Shown here: piece after piece, positions 38,938 through 53,300 of the stretch
Layout: every line of letters begins with the position of its first letter
Position numbering within the stretch: position 1 is the first letter of the stretch
Assembly: GCA_023079485.1 (NCBI GenBank)
Contig: CM041085.1
Location: 27,451,121-27,515,120, forward strand
DNA length: 64,000 bases
Direction: 5' to 3'
Source of the DNA: Archilochus colubris
Taxonomy: Eukaryota; Chordata; Aves; Apodiformes; Trochilidae
The notes under the pieces: generated by a model
The model's input: the letters and a program-made list of their open reading frames with translations, nothing else
Databases searched by the model: none
What the model was told of the DNA's origin: nothing
Position numbers and translations under genes: made by a program

Positions 38938-41850
38938 GTCTGAAATAAACAAAGAAGAAAGCCCATTGGTTCCTCTCATCCTTCAGCCTGAAACTTGGTC
39001 TTCAGCTCCCAGCAGGCAGTTCAACCGTGACATCCCAGGAAAGCCAACTGATGGCCGGGAATTACTTTTGCTCCTAGCAGGAGCAGGGACAGTGCCCAAC
39101 CAAATACCTTTAAAGTAGGGACTGCAAGTAGATCCATTTTAAATAGTGATCCGGTTAAAGCACCCTTTAAAACAATAAAACAAATGACATGCTTTTCCAA
39201 ATGGCAAACATACCCCAGGTAGCTCATGGGTTAGGCACCCGGAGATGGCCCAGAGCCACATGTCTGCTCCTTGCCTCTCAAGCCCCTGCACAGTGTGAGA
39301 TGTCTCTCTCCAGAGATGTGTAATCATTTGGTTCCCAAGTGCTGAAACTGATTGATGATGGCATTGTGAAGGATGACAGAGGGATCCCCCATACCACCAT
39401 TTTCCTCATTAAGATGCCCCTCTCAGCTCTGCCCCACTCCAGGAGTCTGGGAGAAGCAGCAGGAAAGGCTGGAGCAGCATCAGTGGAGCTCTGCCATGGA
39501 TCTCCAGGCAGAGAGGCACAAGCCCCAAAAAACAGGGCAAAATTAACATCACAAGTCTCCACTACCATACCTCTAATCAGCAGCAATATCCCACCAGGAG
39601 GGCAGGGCTGGAAATAACAGGGAAAACACTCCCCAGGAGAGGTGACAGATAAGAGAGTGATGAAACGCAGGCATTCAGCTTGTCTGGTAGTCAGCACTCA
39701 GTGCTGCAGCACTGATGAAATATTTGTAAACAAGCTGTTGAGAGGAGCCACGTTTGGAGCTGTGTACTGTGGCACTAGTTCCTTACCCAGAGTTCCCAAA
39801 AACTTCCCAAAAGCATCCCAGTGCTTCTTGGCATGACCAAGAGCAGTCATGTTTGCTAGATTGTGCAGGGCATCCCCCAGCCCTGACACTGAGTCCCTCC
39901 GTGATCCATTCTGTGCTCAGCATTGTCCATGCCTCACTGGGTAGTGAAATGCATGTTCAACATTGGATCCAGCAGATGTCTGAGAAAATAAATCCCAGTG
40001 AATTGAACACAACAAATTTGAAGCCTAAATATTTGTTTCATCAGTCTTGGAATTTCCCTGTTCCAAACAATAACAAAATCAACACTATCCATTGAAAGGA
40101 ACAACGCAGAAATGCTAGAAAAAAATTTCACAACAATATTCTGATTTTCTGTGTATTAAAAGATCCCTTGAAAGTTCAACTATTTGATAAATCACAGCCT
40201 AACTGCCAAACCACCTATGGAAAATTTTAAAGACTTACCCATGAAAAAGTTCATGGTTCTTCAGAAAAAAATCATTCATGATTTCAAAACATTTACAAGC
40301 TGTACAGGGAGTGATTAACTTGGCAAGAGGGAAGGCTCTGGATGAAACCCAGCATTGTGTGGGCAAGAAATGTACCATGGCTCTTCATCTAGAGGCTGAC
40401 ATTAGTGCATTAACACATTTTTTCATATTCCCCATCTCTCATCCTTGAGGTCAGGCTGTGCCAACTGGCTGCCCCTGCCATCCCAGCTGATGGCACTAAA
40501 CACTGCCTGGGAAAAAGCAGGAACTGGGACAGAAGATGATTGGTAAATGCCAGACACTTTGGCTGATGCTCACTGAGTCAGTTCTCTTTGCAAAGATGGA
40601 GAAGGGGTCCATGGAACCACAGCAACACGTGTTAACAACAGGAACTGAGAAAGATGCTCCCAAATCACGCAGTCACATTAAATTCCTCTAAAACATCCCT
40701 TCAAGTTGTAGCATGGAAGGTTAGTGAATCATGAGGCAGATGCCATGTCTTAAACCTGGTGAACCTTCACTTTAAACCAAAGTCAACAGACTCACTGCAA
40801 ATACTGAAACATATCTACATGCTTTTCATTATGCACAATTTAAAATACTGATGGCTTTACTACTATTTACCTTCCATAAAATCATTGGATGGGCCACAGA
40901 TTTATATTGCTTAACGCTATTTAAGACTCATTATGTTCCAGCTTCCAAAAATTAACCTCTAAAAATGGGAGAAAATTATGTCTGTATAATTTTGTCCTTC
41001 TAGAGTATAGACATTTGATAAGCATGTTGCCTTTCTAATGTCTGTGACAGCTTACCCTTTTTAAAAGTAATCTCTATTCCATAGCCCCCAGTTTTTGTAT
41101 ATAGCATACACACTCAGATGTTTAAAGAATGAGATTCAATGTTTGCCATCATTTTGAACTTATCTTTGGCAAACAAGGAATTGACTCCAGCATAATCCCC
41201 AAAAGGAACATATCTGTCCTTCCAAAATCCACACTCAGCCTGGCTGCTGTTGTACTAAGAAAATCAGGTCCAAGTCACATGGTAGCAGACTTTAAAACTG
41301 CAACTTAACCTTGTGTTCACTCCCATTTTATCTCTTAGATGTTCCTCTAGACTTAGCATCACAAGAGTTTTTACACCAAAAAGAGAATGTAAGTAATCAT
41401 AGGATACATACTCAGAGGATAAATAAATTAGAGGATAAATACTGTCCTCTGCAACTAGAAAAACTGTAAATTGAAGCTTTATAAGACTGGAAGGACAGAG
41501 GGGGAATGGATATATATGCATAAAAATATATCTCTCTATCTGTATCTATCACAGCATAAAATCCCTCTCTACTAGTGCTCAGCTGCATGACTTCATAGAA
41601 ATCATGTTACCTTTTTGTGCCTCTCTTTGACCACAAAAAGCTTCCTTACAAGTAAATTGCTGTCCTTTGGGGTTAATTCCAGAGTCACATTAGAGACTGT
41701 CTAAAAGCATAAATGAAGAAAGCTTCTCCTCATTTTTTGATGATGTTCACTATGTTCAGTGATGACAGCTGGTAGGTGAGAAAACAAAAGTGTCATGGGA
41801 GGGATGGATGTAACAACAATGAAATGACAAAGCTGCAGTTACTCTTAATG

Positions 41851-41870
41851 CATCATTAACATTAATGATG
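41851..41870. repeat. Short perfect inverted repeat
   Basis: CATCATTAA and its exact reverse complement TTAATGATG are separated by two bases (CA). It is too short to call a structured RNA, and the ATTA cores would also fit homeodomain sites. Confidence 0.5.
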
Positions 41871-44800
41871 AACTTATCTTGAGAGTGTCCTAAGCTCCAC
41901 CCAGTTTAATGGACACAGTTGTTTCCATAGCAAGTAATTAATTTCAATAAAAAATAAAAAACCATCCTGATAAAGCCAGACAAATTTGTGATGTACGAAA
42001 TATGGGATGGGGCTATAAAAGTTTTATTGCTGCTTGTTTGGCATGAGATACATAATTCACCAGTATTCACCACTCATAAGTACGGTGGCCATGGCTGCCT
42101 TCAGACCTTTTGTCTCTCCAGATACACGCTCATAATACTTGGGATAAACCCAGTGACAGTTGAGAAAGGGGAAGACTCAGAATTCAATCCCAGGATTTTG
42201 TATACCACTTAAGAACCATGTGCTTGCTTGTGTATGCTTTCAGCAGTCTTACAAGCTGCCTCTGAGGAAAGGATTGTGTTCTCTGCCCAGCACCCATTTC
42301 ATAAGAGGAAGGCAAAGCACAGCTCTCAGAACAGCATACTATAGCCCTTACACAACTGCAGCCCAAACCAATGCCACCGTTCTGCCACAGTGGTTCTATA
42401 GGTTCAGAAAGCATCTAGATCCAACACCCTCATTTCAGAGAATCTTAGTGCTGGAGCCAGTAAGATACTGAAGACTCATCCCCCCTAGCAAAGGCAATGG
42501 GACAGAATTTTAGTATATTAAGCCCTTGATGACTGATCAGTCCTCAGTCTTGGAGCCAGAAAATTATGAAGACTACAAGAGCAAATGGCTCAATGCCTAG
42601 AAGCAGTCTGGAGAAGTGGAAAGTAACTGGTTACGTTAAAATATTCTGTTAGGCTTTCAGCCTCTGCAGCCAGCTCTCACAAACATGATGTCTGAGTCAG
42701 AACCCAGGACCACACTTAAGGGCAGTTTATACACAGCCTCCCTGTTCTGAGTGCTAAAAATATTTACAACATCGGCATTAGCTTTTCCCAAGTAATCCAT
42801 CTCATTCTCTCGTTATGGAATCCCGTTTATTTAGCACCTTGAAGATAAAAATGCCCTGGGTCTCTGCTGATACTGTTCTGTGATCACACACCTGGGAAGT
42901 GATAGCTGTATGCCCCAGTTTGCTTAGACAGAAAGACCACAATAGGCTTCAGAAAGAAATGTAAATTTTTAATGACCTGATTTATTAGATAAATGTTTGT
43001 CGAGAACCTTGTTAAAAGCAGTAGAAACAACAGCAGGTCAAGGAAGCCATCTGCAAAATAAATATACCAGGTCAGATCTTTCAAATGCCATAAAATAGAT
43101 GCAACTTCTGTACTTTCTGAAGAGTTACCCTGCATTTGCAAGAGCCTCGGGGAAGAGTCCTGCTCCCTCTCACGTGTAACATACAAGCTCCCTGCTGATT
43201 GCCCTGTGACTGCAAAATACCAAGCCAGGTGGAATCTGGGCCTGCTTTATTTGCCTAGAAGGAAGAATAGTCCTTGTAAACCTGCCTAATGAAAGGTAGT
43301 GATCATCTAACCATCACCCAAAGATAAATCTCTTACTCTCTGGAGCACAGGACAAACCCTTCCTGCTCACTGGGAGGACACAGGCAGCTTCCCTCTCACC
43401 AGATGAAGCTATCACTCAATATGATTTCTGTTGTGTCAGTCCTCATTTTGTGTCTGGCTACCACTGAGTCTTGAGATACATCAAGCCCATGAACAATGCT
43501 CCTCTCCAGGCCTGCATCTCATACGCACCAGGGGGCCATAATTGCTGCAGCTCTGCTGAGTCTGCTCTCAGGAGAGCAGCCTTTGCTTGGAAAAGCTGAG
43601 ATAAATGAAGTACTTCGTCTTTCCCGTGTCCTTCAACACAGTACAAACATTCAGCAATAACCCTCCTTCTGCTGCTGATGAAGCTGTAGAAATGTCCTTG
43701 TTGCCCCACATGCCCCTCACCAGTTCTAACTCCAGCCAAGGCTAGGCCTGCTTGCTTCCATCTCTGCAAGCCCAGGGGATGCTGTATTCCTCATCAATGC
43801 CCTTTTCCACCTCTTCTTAGTGCTTGTTTTGTTCACTAAACTTAGTGAGAGCTTTGCCATTCAGCCAAGGTAACCTCCTGCCACACCAGCTCACCTTCTT
43901 GCACATAAGGGATAGATCATGCATCCCTGAGAAGCCCAAAATAGACTGCACTACTGGTGGTTTTTTCTGGGACCTTGTGCACTAGTTAAAAGCCCACACT
44001 GTGTCTGTGTTAAAGGAGCAGTTACTGGTGGTGTTTGCTCTCGCAGAGGAAGAAAGCCACACTCTCCAAACAGGGAGACTTTGAATTTCTCCGTAAATGC
44101 TTCTTCCCTAAAACCTATGCCAATGTGGCAGTCACATGGACAGAAAATAGCCCCTACTTTGAGACCCCTTCTATCTCTAAGTAGGAAAAAATTTCTGCTT
44201 CCTTCCTTGCCAGAAGACTGGTAAAATCTGGCTTTAATTCCTTTCCAGGGAAGGAGACACAGTTCTATTCTGTTCAGCAGCAGAGACACCTGTCAGTTGG
44301 CAGCAGGGCCTTTGCCCCAGCTGAGCTATTGGATCAGAGCATTTGTAGCAAGCAAGAATTAAAATGGTTATAACTAAATCCTCCCTGATCCTATTCATTG
44401 TCCTTCTAAAGTGTGCTTACAAATTATGTCGGAAAACAGATGCTCAAGGTCAAAAAAGCAGCCTGGGTTTGTTTCCGTACACAGCACTTTGAAATAAACC
44501 CCATGTAAGAGATCAACTGGGCAGGGCTGTGCCCTGCAAGTGGAATTCTGCAGCACTGGTGCAGTGACTCGGCCAGCAGCAGCGGCCTGCATGGCTCTAT
44601 TGCCATGTTTGAATCTCAGCTCTGCTGCCTGGGAATAAGGGATTCAGCTGGGGATGCAGCAGACCTCAGAATCACTGGACAGCACAGGCAGGCATTTTTC
44701 ATTATGAGGAAGAAGAGCTAACCTGCAAGGAAGAGATCAGCTATCAGCTAGTTTTATCATGACTTCATCTTATCTTGCCCAAGCCATGCAGCTAATTTAG

Positions 44801-46850
44801 AACAAAATATGTACCAACAAACTCAGAAGAAGGAAGAGGTATAGTCAAGGACTATGATTTTTCTCTTGTCCCCCTGTATGTATTCTATGTGAGTGTTCCC
44901 CTGAGTGTCTGACAGAAGTGTATGTTATATGTATTTCCATATGGAGAAATTATTATCACAGAGCATCTCAACTTCCTTATGCTGTAAACAGAGCTCAAGC
45001 ACAGACAGTGGAAAATATAGTGGTCATCATTAAAAAGTGAACATTTGCCAGAAAAATTACCCCACTGTGGTATATGAAAAGACCACAGTTACTTCCTGCA
45101 CTGAGTATAAATGGAAAATGTGGTGTCTTAGATACTGGGAACTGTTAGCAAATGTTGACATTTCTATGGTATCCCAATCTGAATCTAAGACTTTTCCCAG
45201 GCCCAGCCATTGCTGTTTTCCAGCCCGCGACAGACTCCATTTCACTGGTGCATAAAATGATCTTTCTGCCACGTATAGTAAGTTGTGCAAGCCCGATACA
45301 GCACACCATGGGCCACTGTGTACCATTGCCCTCCAATGAGTGTAATAAGAACTGCTCTGACTGTCCCTTACCCCCCTACCACACTGCTTGCTGGAAAGCT
45401 CCCCAGGTACAAGATGCTACTCGCTTGAGGCCAGCAGTTATGCTCTTTCTCATCTCTGCCATCAGCCTCCAAGCAGCCACTATGGGAGACAGCTAAAGCT
45501 GGGTGGAAAAATCAGGTTGGAAAGCTTTTTTTGATGAGAAATGGAAATCGTTTCCCAATGAAATATTTGCAACAAAATGTCCTATTTCCTCATTAACTAT
45601 AGAAGTGGTTGAAAAGTTCCATTTAAAAATACTTCCAATGGAAACCAAATTTTCCCACTTCCTTTCCACCCCACCTCATCCTTCCTAGCAAAAATTATGT
45701 GTGCAGAGAATAAAGATAATTTTTCAGAAAGGTCTCCTGAAGACAACATTTTTCAGTGGCTGTGGATTAGATGCAGTCCTTAGGATAGCACCATACATCC
45801 TGGGGCTTGGCTGTTTCAGTTCTTTCAAGTTCCATTAGGAGACACTCCTGTTTGATTCACTGAGAAAGATAGAAAGTAGCACATTACTTCCCTGTTGTGG
45901 CCCTCAAAGTTCATTCCTAATTCTGGTTACCTGCAAGTTTCTTTGAAGTTTACTCCATCATGCAGTGTACCAGTTTCATGCCTCTGATCCCTTGTGAATT
46001 TGTTGTTATTATTTCTACTACTGTTACTTTGTTCCTAAATGTACTGATTTTTCATCAATTCAACTAGAAGCCTCAACATAATTTCAGATGAAGGTCTCAA
46101 AAACCACCCCACTTATTTAACACTCACTCAAATTGCTGGCTGTTAAAACAGATTTGGATTTATGCAAGGTATTTCTCTTCTCAAATGTACTGTATGCCTA
46201 TCCTTCCCAACAAGCAAAAGGGCCAGATCCCAAGACATCTTTCTTTTTCTAAACACCCTAAAGAGCCATGTTGAATGTTTTTTAAGAGCTACACACACAT
46301 TGCTGAGGATAGGCTTGTAGCTGAATTTTATGGTACATAAGAAGTCAGCACAATGGCAAATTGAGAACATAGAACATAGTCTATGCTCTTGTGAGGAGGG
46401 GGGAGAGGGAGACAAGGTTTTATACTTTCAAAGAGGATATGAGAGATGCCAAGAGCAACATAATAGCAACACAACCTATTATACAACATATGGTCTCACT
46501 TATCTGTTGTTCATATATGAATTCCACATCTTTCCCAAAGAGCAAATAAGAGATGAGTATGTGTAATACTTCAGGAACTGCAGATTGCACTCGGTTTAAG
46601 CAAATCAGTGTTGCATATGGAAAAAATGAGCTGAAACAACCTTCTAATAGCAGTTAAAACAGAATTTAAATTGAAACTTCTTAATGCCCTTCTCCTATTG
46701 CTTCTGCTTCCATCAATCTCTATGTGCATGAACTACAACAGAGAATGACCTCTTCTCTGAAGGATTTTTGACCAATGCAGGGACACCACAGAACAGAGCC
46801 CTGCTCTAGAAAACAATGGTGTGATTTAAGCATCCTCTTCAAAGACTATC

Positions 46851-47370
46851 ACAGAATCATAGAATGGCTGGGGTTGGAAGGGACATTAAAAGTCTACTAG
46901 TTCCAACCCCTCTGCACGAGCAGGGACAACTCCCACAAGATCATGTTGCTGAAAGCCCATACAACCTGACCTTGAATGCTTCCAGAGAGGGGGCAGCCAC
47001 AGCTTCCTTGGGAAACATGTTCCAGTGTTAGTGTTTCTGTTCCACCCTGAGAGAAAGAATTTTTTCCTGATGTCTAGCCTAAATCTCCCCTCTTCAAATT
47101 TTAAACCATTGCCCCTTGTCCTCTCGCTACACACCCATGCAAAAAACCCTATTCCAGCTTTCTGTTAGGCCCTCTTCAGATATTAGAAAGCATCTATAAG
47201 GTCACCTTGGAGCCTCCTCTTCTCCAGGCTGAACAATTCAACTTCCTCAGCCTATCTTCACAGGGGAGGTGCTCCAGACCTCTGGTCATTTTTGTAACTG
47301 TCCTATGACCACAGTCAAGGAGCTCTATGTCCTTATTATACTGGGAACTCCAGAACTGGGTACAGTACTG
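46851..47370 (-). mobile_element. CR1 LINE 3' portion, minus strand, well preserved
   Basis: Beginning at its 3' terminus (plus strand CACAGAATCATAGAATGG), the CR1 landmarks run in order: GGGTTGGAAGGGACATTAA, AGTTCCAACCCCTCTGC, ACCTTGAATGCTTCCAGAG, AGCTTCCTTGGGAAAC, GAAAGAATTTTTTCCTGATG, ATTGCCCCTTGTCCTCTC, CTCCTCTTCTCCAGGCTGAA, GGGGAGGTGCTCCAGACC and TCCAGAACTGGGTACAGTAC. It is 5'-truncated in the 3' half and non-coding. It is among the least diverged CR1 fragments here, so it probably inserted later than the one at 16.9 kb. Confidence 0.95.
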
Positions 47371-50300
47371 ACAATTACCTTCCAGGTTAGCATGCTTCTT
47401 CTCAATTCTGCAGAATTAAAAACTTCTATTATACTTTATATGAATTTGCAAAAATTACTTTTAAAACAAAAAATGTGTCAAGGAGAGACAGGAAAATCCT
47501 GATTCCTCTCCATTGCTTCACCTAATCTCCAGTCCTTCAGGCTCTGACCTAAAACTAGTTTATCAGAACTCCACACAGTACTGCCCAGCAGCCAGCTCAT
47601 ACAAACTATCCATGTGCTGGCTTTAACCTGGAAGAAATAAAAAGCAGCATAGGCAAAACTCAGGAAGTTTGCATGTCAGGCAACTTAATCTCAGTTCCTG
47701 TTTCCTTTCCATATGCTGTGACTGTGTTCAGTTTAACTTGTCACAAAACCTAAATTTCAATTGCCTTTCAAGGATTGACTTGTTCAGAACCTTCTCCTAC
47801 TCCATGACAAAGTTCTGGACATGTAACTCCACAGAGTTCCACCAAGCTCAAAAGCATTGTTTTAAAACCAAGTTACAATTCAGGATGAATGAGGGTGGTG
47901 GCCTTCAGATCTGTACGATCTTGGGAAGGTCATTTCTCCCTTTGAGCTACAGAAGTACAAAGTGTTACTTCAGTCTTATTTGACTAACTTGCTTTCTCAT
48001 TGCTTTTTAAATACAAGAGACAGCTTGTTTAGTTTCTGCACTCATTTGGCTCTATGACGTTGTCAGTATTTAAATAATGCTTAAATTCAATGAAAGTGTA
48101 TCTGCTCACCTCTGTGATTTTTTCACATATTTAAGGCTTCTTTTGCTTGTGTTTTATTTCTTTTAAGCAATACACAAGAAAGTAAAGTCTCATTCATTTA
48201 GAAAATAACTGGAAATGGGTGTTTGTAGCCTGCTACTGAAGAAATCCATTTCTAAGTGTCCTGCTGTGACCCATTCCCTCTTAATAGAAGAAGCTGCTTT
48301 TGGATGGGTGCCTAGTGCAAACATATTCCTGCACTGAATAAACAAATGAGTAGATAGTTGTTTCCAGATCTTCAGTGCTTTTGATACTTTCAGTTGTAAT
48401 CCTCAAGGAATAAAGCAAGCAGAACATGGTCCAAGAAATACAGGCTGCTCTGATCTTTAGAGCTCCAGTTAATAGAAGCTTATTTGCACTCTCATTTCCT
48501 TTTGTTTCATATTAAAAAAAATACAAGAGGACAAATCAAGCAATTAATGTATTTAAAAATATACACAACTAAGTTTCTTTAATAGAAGGGGGTTTTGTGC
48601 AATGAATGTAATGGAGTTAATCAGCTCCTGTGTAGGCTGTGGAGCAGGTACATCTCCATGCCCTACAACAGCAGAGGTTCAGAGCAACCCTCTGCTCATC
48701 CTGGGCTTGTCTTCTGAAGGAAATATGGCCCAGCACAGAGGAAGGACCAAAGCTTCTGTGATGTTTAAAGAGTCCAGATACATAGACTGTCTCAAAAAGG
48801 TTGTCTAATTTGAACAAAAGCAGAATAATCCTATGGTATTTTATTTTGTCTTCAGTGAAGTCAACTGTCAAATCTCCACAGCTTCAGAGGTGATAGGATT
48901 TCACCCTTGAACTGCTGAAAAGTCATGTGGCCCAGGATATTGAGTAAAAGCCAGGTCCTGAGGTCAAGGCCTTGTTTCCAGCTCTTCCTAGTGACAATTT
49001 TTGTTACCCTTGGTAAGTTTTTTTTATGCCTCCAATTCTTAATTTGTAATTGGGATAGCAGTAATTAGCTTTTGTAAAATGCTTTTAATTCCATGGATGG
49101 ATAAAGCCATGTACAACACAATAATCTAACTCATTCTGTGTTTTGCAGCCCTTTGCTGTGAGCATAACAAATAATCTAACCTGCAATTCTAGTAAATCTG
49201 AATCTTACATGGCATTTCATCATGTGGTTTGATTGGGTTTTTTTCTTCTGGGTTTGGGGATTCGTGACAGGGCATGATGTTGTTGGAACACTATGGAATG
49301 GGCTGCATCTTACCAAAAACCTGCAGGACTTCTGATGACATATGTAGATTAAAAATTGTCAGTTCCCAACATTATAAATGCATTCTATGATCCTTCCAAG
49401 ACCCCCTCATCACTTTGAAAAAATCCATCCTGTGAAACTGCTGTTAAAGCCTCCTCTGTTGCCAACACCATTACTTAAAGGAAATATGGTGGCCATACAA
49501 TGCCACCGACTTCCTCAGCATTGCATCTGGGCGCTACATGCTCTCATCTAACTAAGGACAACTAAGAAGGCAAGATCACTGCTGGGAAAAAGAAGGGGGT
49601 CCAACGTGATGGGGAGAAAAAAATTTGCCAGAACTGAGTGACCACAGGTCCCAGAAAGCCTGCCACTCATGGAAGAGATACACAGCTGCCCTTTTTTGAC
49701 CTCAGTTTTTCCATCTGCCACGTAAGCCACTTTATATGGAATTGTGTTTGCTGCAGAACTCTGTTTCTTGTGGGGAAAAGCTGTTAAAAAGACTTTTAAA
49801 AAAATCTTGCCTTTCTTCAGATGTTTCACAAAACCGCATCTGCTAACACAGAAATAGCACGAGGGAGCTGGATAGCTCTGAACTAAAGAAATGGTTATAC
49901 ACTTACACTGTTGTCTAAGTTCATTTGTTTGGCCTTTTTTCCACTGGCCAGAATAGACAGAATTAATAGAACTGCTGGGCACTAGCCACAAGAAGAGATC
50001 ACAGCTTGAACGTGGCTGGCTTGTTTCTACACAACTTGGTCTTTCCTGATGAAAGGTGTGCAAACAAGAAGAGACACTGCTAGTGCAATGCCCAGAAAAC
50101 TGGTGGGGTTTGGCAATATGGAATCTCAGAACATCCCAATCAATATTTTGTCCAGTATGCAAATCAATTAAAGCTAGCAGATGCTAAAAAACTTAAGCAT
50201 AATATGTCAGATCCCATGGAGGCTTTGGTTATGCCCCTAAGAGTAACCTTATCATGCTTTTGTTAAAGCCAGCAATAAACTTCGGTTGATTTAATTTTTA

Positions 50301-53300
50301 GCAAGAAAAGCCCTCACTGACTTTGCCATAATGCCCCACAATACTATAAGAAGACACTCTGAGTGGTGAAATGATGAAAGGCAACCTGCTCATTCCCATA
50401 AAAAAGGCCCTTTTCTGTATGAACCTGCATTTGGATTGTTGGTGAGAATTGGCCTGAACACAGTTCACACACATCCCATGAAATAATTCAACATCTCACA
50501 CACAACCCAGAAGATAAAACTAAGAACTGTGAATCTAAGAACTGTCATCTCTGAATTCAGGAAGAGAATAATTTTGTCTGCAGCAACCTTCTCAGTACCT
50601 TCACTTTCCTGACTTGTGTAAAACACAGCCTTGATTATCTACATATATTTGAGGTACCAAAATATTCTGATAATCACTGGCTAAAGTAACAGGAGGTCTT
50701 TAGCCTCTGCTCTAACATGGATCCAAATATGCCTTTATACATGTTACTCTTCAGCCCTCTTCTTTCCTGAGAGACTCTGGGCAGTTCCCTCCATATCTAA
50801 GGCTCTCCTGCTGAGCAAAGGCTTCAATTAATTGAGACTTGAGGTATTTTTGCTTATTTAAATACACAGGAGCTGAAGTTCAGTAAGACTCAAACATTTG
50901 CCTTTGTCAACACTTCTTCCACAGAGCTGGAAGCAGGGTCAGTTCATATCAGGGCCTAGGAAAATATCCTATCATATTTGGGGAGTACAATTATTCTCAC
51001 TAGGGAATCAGGTATTACCCAGACAGGCCAGGTTTCAGGGTGCTTGTTAAGTAAGTTCTTGCCAAGTAAATAAATAGTTGTTGCCAAAATGATGTGAAGT
51101 TCTCAAACTCATCCCCCCTCCTCATCTGGTGGCATCCTCCAGGGTGTGGACACAATCTTGGCAAAAGTACAGTCTCCTAGAGAGGGGTTCAGACTAGTGC
51201 TGGCTAGATCTGGTTCCAGACAGATCGAGAAGGTCTAAACATGGTACAGAGGTATAATTTACTTGCACTGACGGTGTTCACAAGGAGGCACAGAAAAGTG
51301 TCCCAAAGGGAAGGCAGGCTGCCATCGTATACCTCAGCAATCATTTGTGTCCTATATACAGTACTTACTGATGAGCATCCATCCCAAAATCATTTGCCAC
51401 AGACACAAGAGGGCTGGGCTGCCACCCACTGCCATGATGCAACTCCAGCTCCACATCTCTGACTCAACTTCAATCCAGGTTCCTTGGTACAGGAACCTGG
51501 TTCCAATACAGGTTAAGAGGATGCTGGTGAGCCAAGGAAGGGTGTGCTACAGACATCTACAATGAGAAGCTTAGTGGAAAGTTACATTGATTTCTGGCAA
51601 TGTTCTTTGAGCCCTTGAATCAAAATCATGATAATCTCTTGTTCAGTGAAGAAAAAGACTCTCAAATCTATGGCTCCTTTAATATTTGTGGCCAGGACTG
51701 ATACTATGTGAAGAAGACTAAGAAAAAAACAGCAGTCATTAAAGTGGGGCACTAGAGTTGCACAGGCCCTGTAATGCCAAGACATTTCCTGCTCTAAATA
51801 AAAACCATGATGATATTTGCTTTGTGAATAAACAGCAGCAAGCATGGGTAAGTGTTAGATAACTGTTTGAACTGTAACATCTTCTTGCTTTGAAGATATT
51901 TCAGTAGCCTTTGCAATAACTGCTCTTGAATGAGTAGAACCTCAAGCTCTTTCTTTGTCTGTATCTATCTTTCAAGATGTTTTCATGCAACAGAGGTATA
52001 GCAGCTCCCACAAAAGTGTGGCTTGAACATGAGGAGGGAATTACCACATTTTTACAGCAAATTTTAGCTGCTTCCAAAAGCAACTAGAATATTCAGACTG
52101 AGTAACAAGGCAAAACATGACACCAAAGTAGAGCTGCTTCTGTTCTGCTGTCCCTAATTCACTGTATTCTTCATTGGCACCCAACCATGTGTCTGCAGCC
52201 CAAGGATCCTGTAGTTCCCAGGATTGCTGCCATTTTCCATTCTGCCAGCCAAGTGAGCACTGTGTAAATTCTGTCTCAGCAAGTGAACTCAGTAAGTCCT
52301 TTTATTCATCTTGACCCTGCTAAAATGGTTGTTAAACTTACCTACCATTTGTTCCCTGTATTTCATGCTTTGGTTTCTCATGACTCCTGCAGTTTTCCCT
52401 TCTTTCTTCCCTGCAAAGCCAAAGCAAAAGACTTCCCTTCTGCATCCCCACTATTTGTTTCCTAGTGAAGCCCTTTGCCTTTTGATCATTTATACTATTC
52501 ACAACCAAAGAGCACGCTCCAGAGCAACACATTTGGGGGCAGTATATTCCCCCCCCCTCCAAGGCAGAGATCAGTGCCTGCCTAATTGAAGGGGATGATG
52601 TCATGCTGTCTGCTTTTTTTAAGGCAAATAAAAATACACCCTGTCTCTTTGAATGATGCTTTTGAAGACTGAAACTTAGCTGGAATCAATAACTGCGTTA
52701 AAATCCAGCAATGTGTTCACACTGTACACAAATCTACCAATGAATCTTTTTTAAAATTACACAAATCTACTGACTTGACCTAAATGACATACTTAGGAAC
52801 CCATGGAAATTATCTCACTTGCTTATCAAGCTGTTATAGATGAGAAAAGGCACAGAGTCCTTCATTTGTTTAGTGGATTTGCCCTGATGCACTCTCTGTA
52901 TCACCTTCAGCTACTCTGTGCCTTGGCTTAATCATCAGTAAACTGAAGACAGTATGGATGTAGCTGCCTCACAGGGAAAGGAGCTCATCTGCAAAAACTC
53001 TTATGAAACTGTAGTATTAGTAACTGCAAAGTAACTTCTTAGGGCTGAAAAACAAATAAATGTTCACAAGAAACGGGAGACAAATTCTCTCATTCATAAC
53101 TCTGAGGTAATTTGATTCAGATGATTTAAACCTTCTTACTTGTTTAATTCACCTGAGTCTCTTCACTACAAGGCTATGGGGTTTTTTTTATTTTTTTTAA
53201 TTTTCTCTCTTATCATCTGTTCTGTGGAATCAAAGGAAACTTAGCTCAGAATATTAAAAAATATACCAATGAAAAACAAAAGACTGGGATAAAAATGTGT

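Larger units (their letters stand above)
29673..46850. other. Long non-coding stretch, no gene or transposon recognised
   Basis: About 17 kb in which I recognise no exon, transposable element or RNA gene. Clusters of overlapping frames at 37.2-37.9 kb and 39.3-39.7 kb (up to 139 codons) reflect locally higher GC rather than any protein family I can name. It holds an 18-base poly(T) run at 38920-38937 and a short perfect hairpin at 41851-41870. Lack of recognisable repeats over 17 kb is normal for bird DNA. Confidence 0.5.

Noticed and set aside
43458..43769. 103-codon minus-strand frame with an A/L/Q-rich helical look
   Set aside because: Composition alone suggests a helix; no family was recognised and no splice context could be supported.
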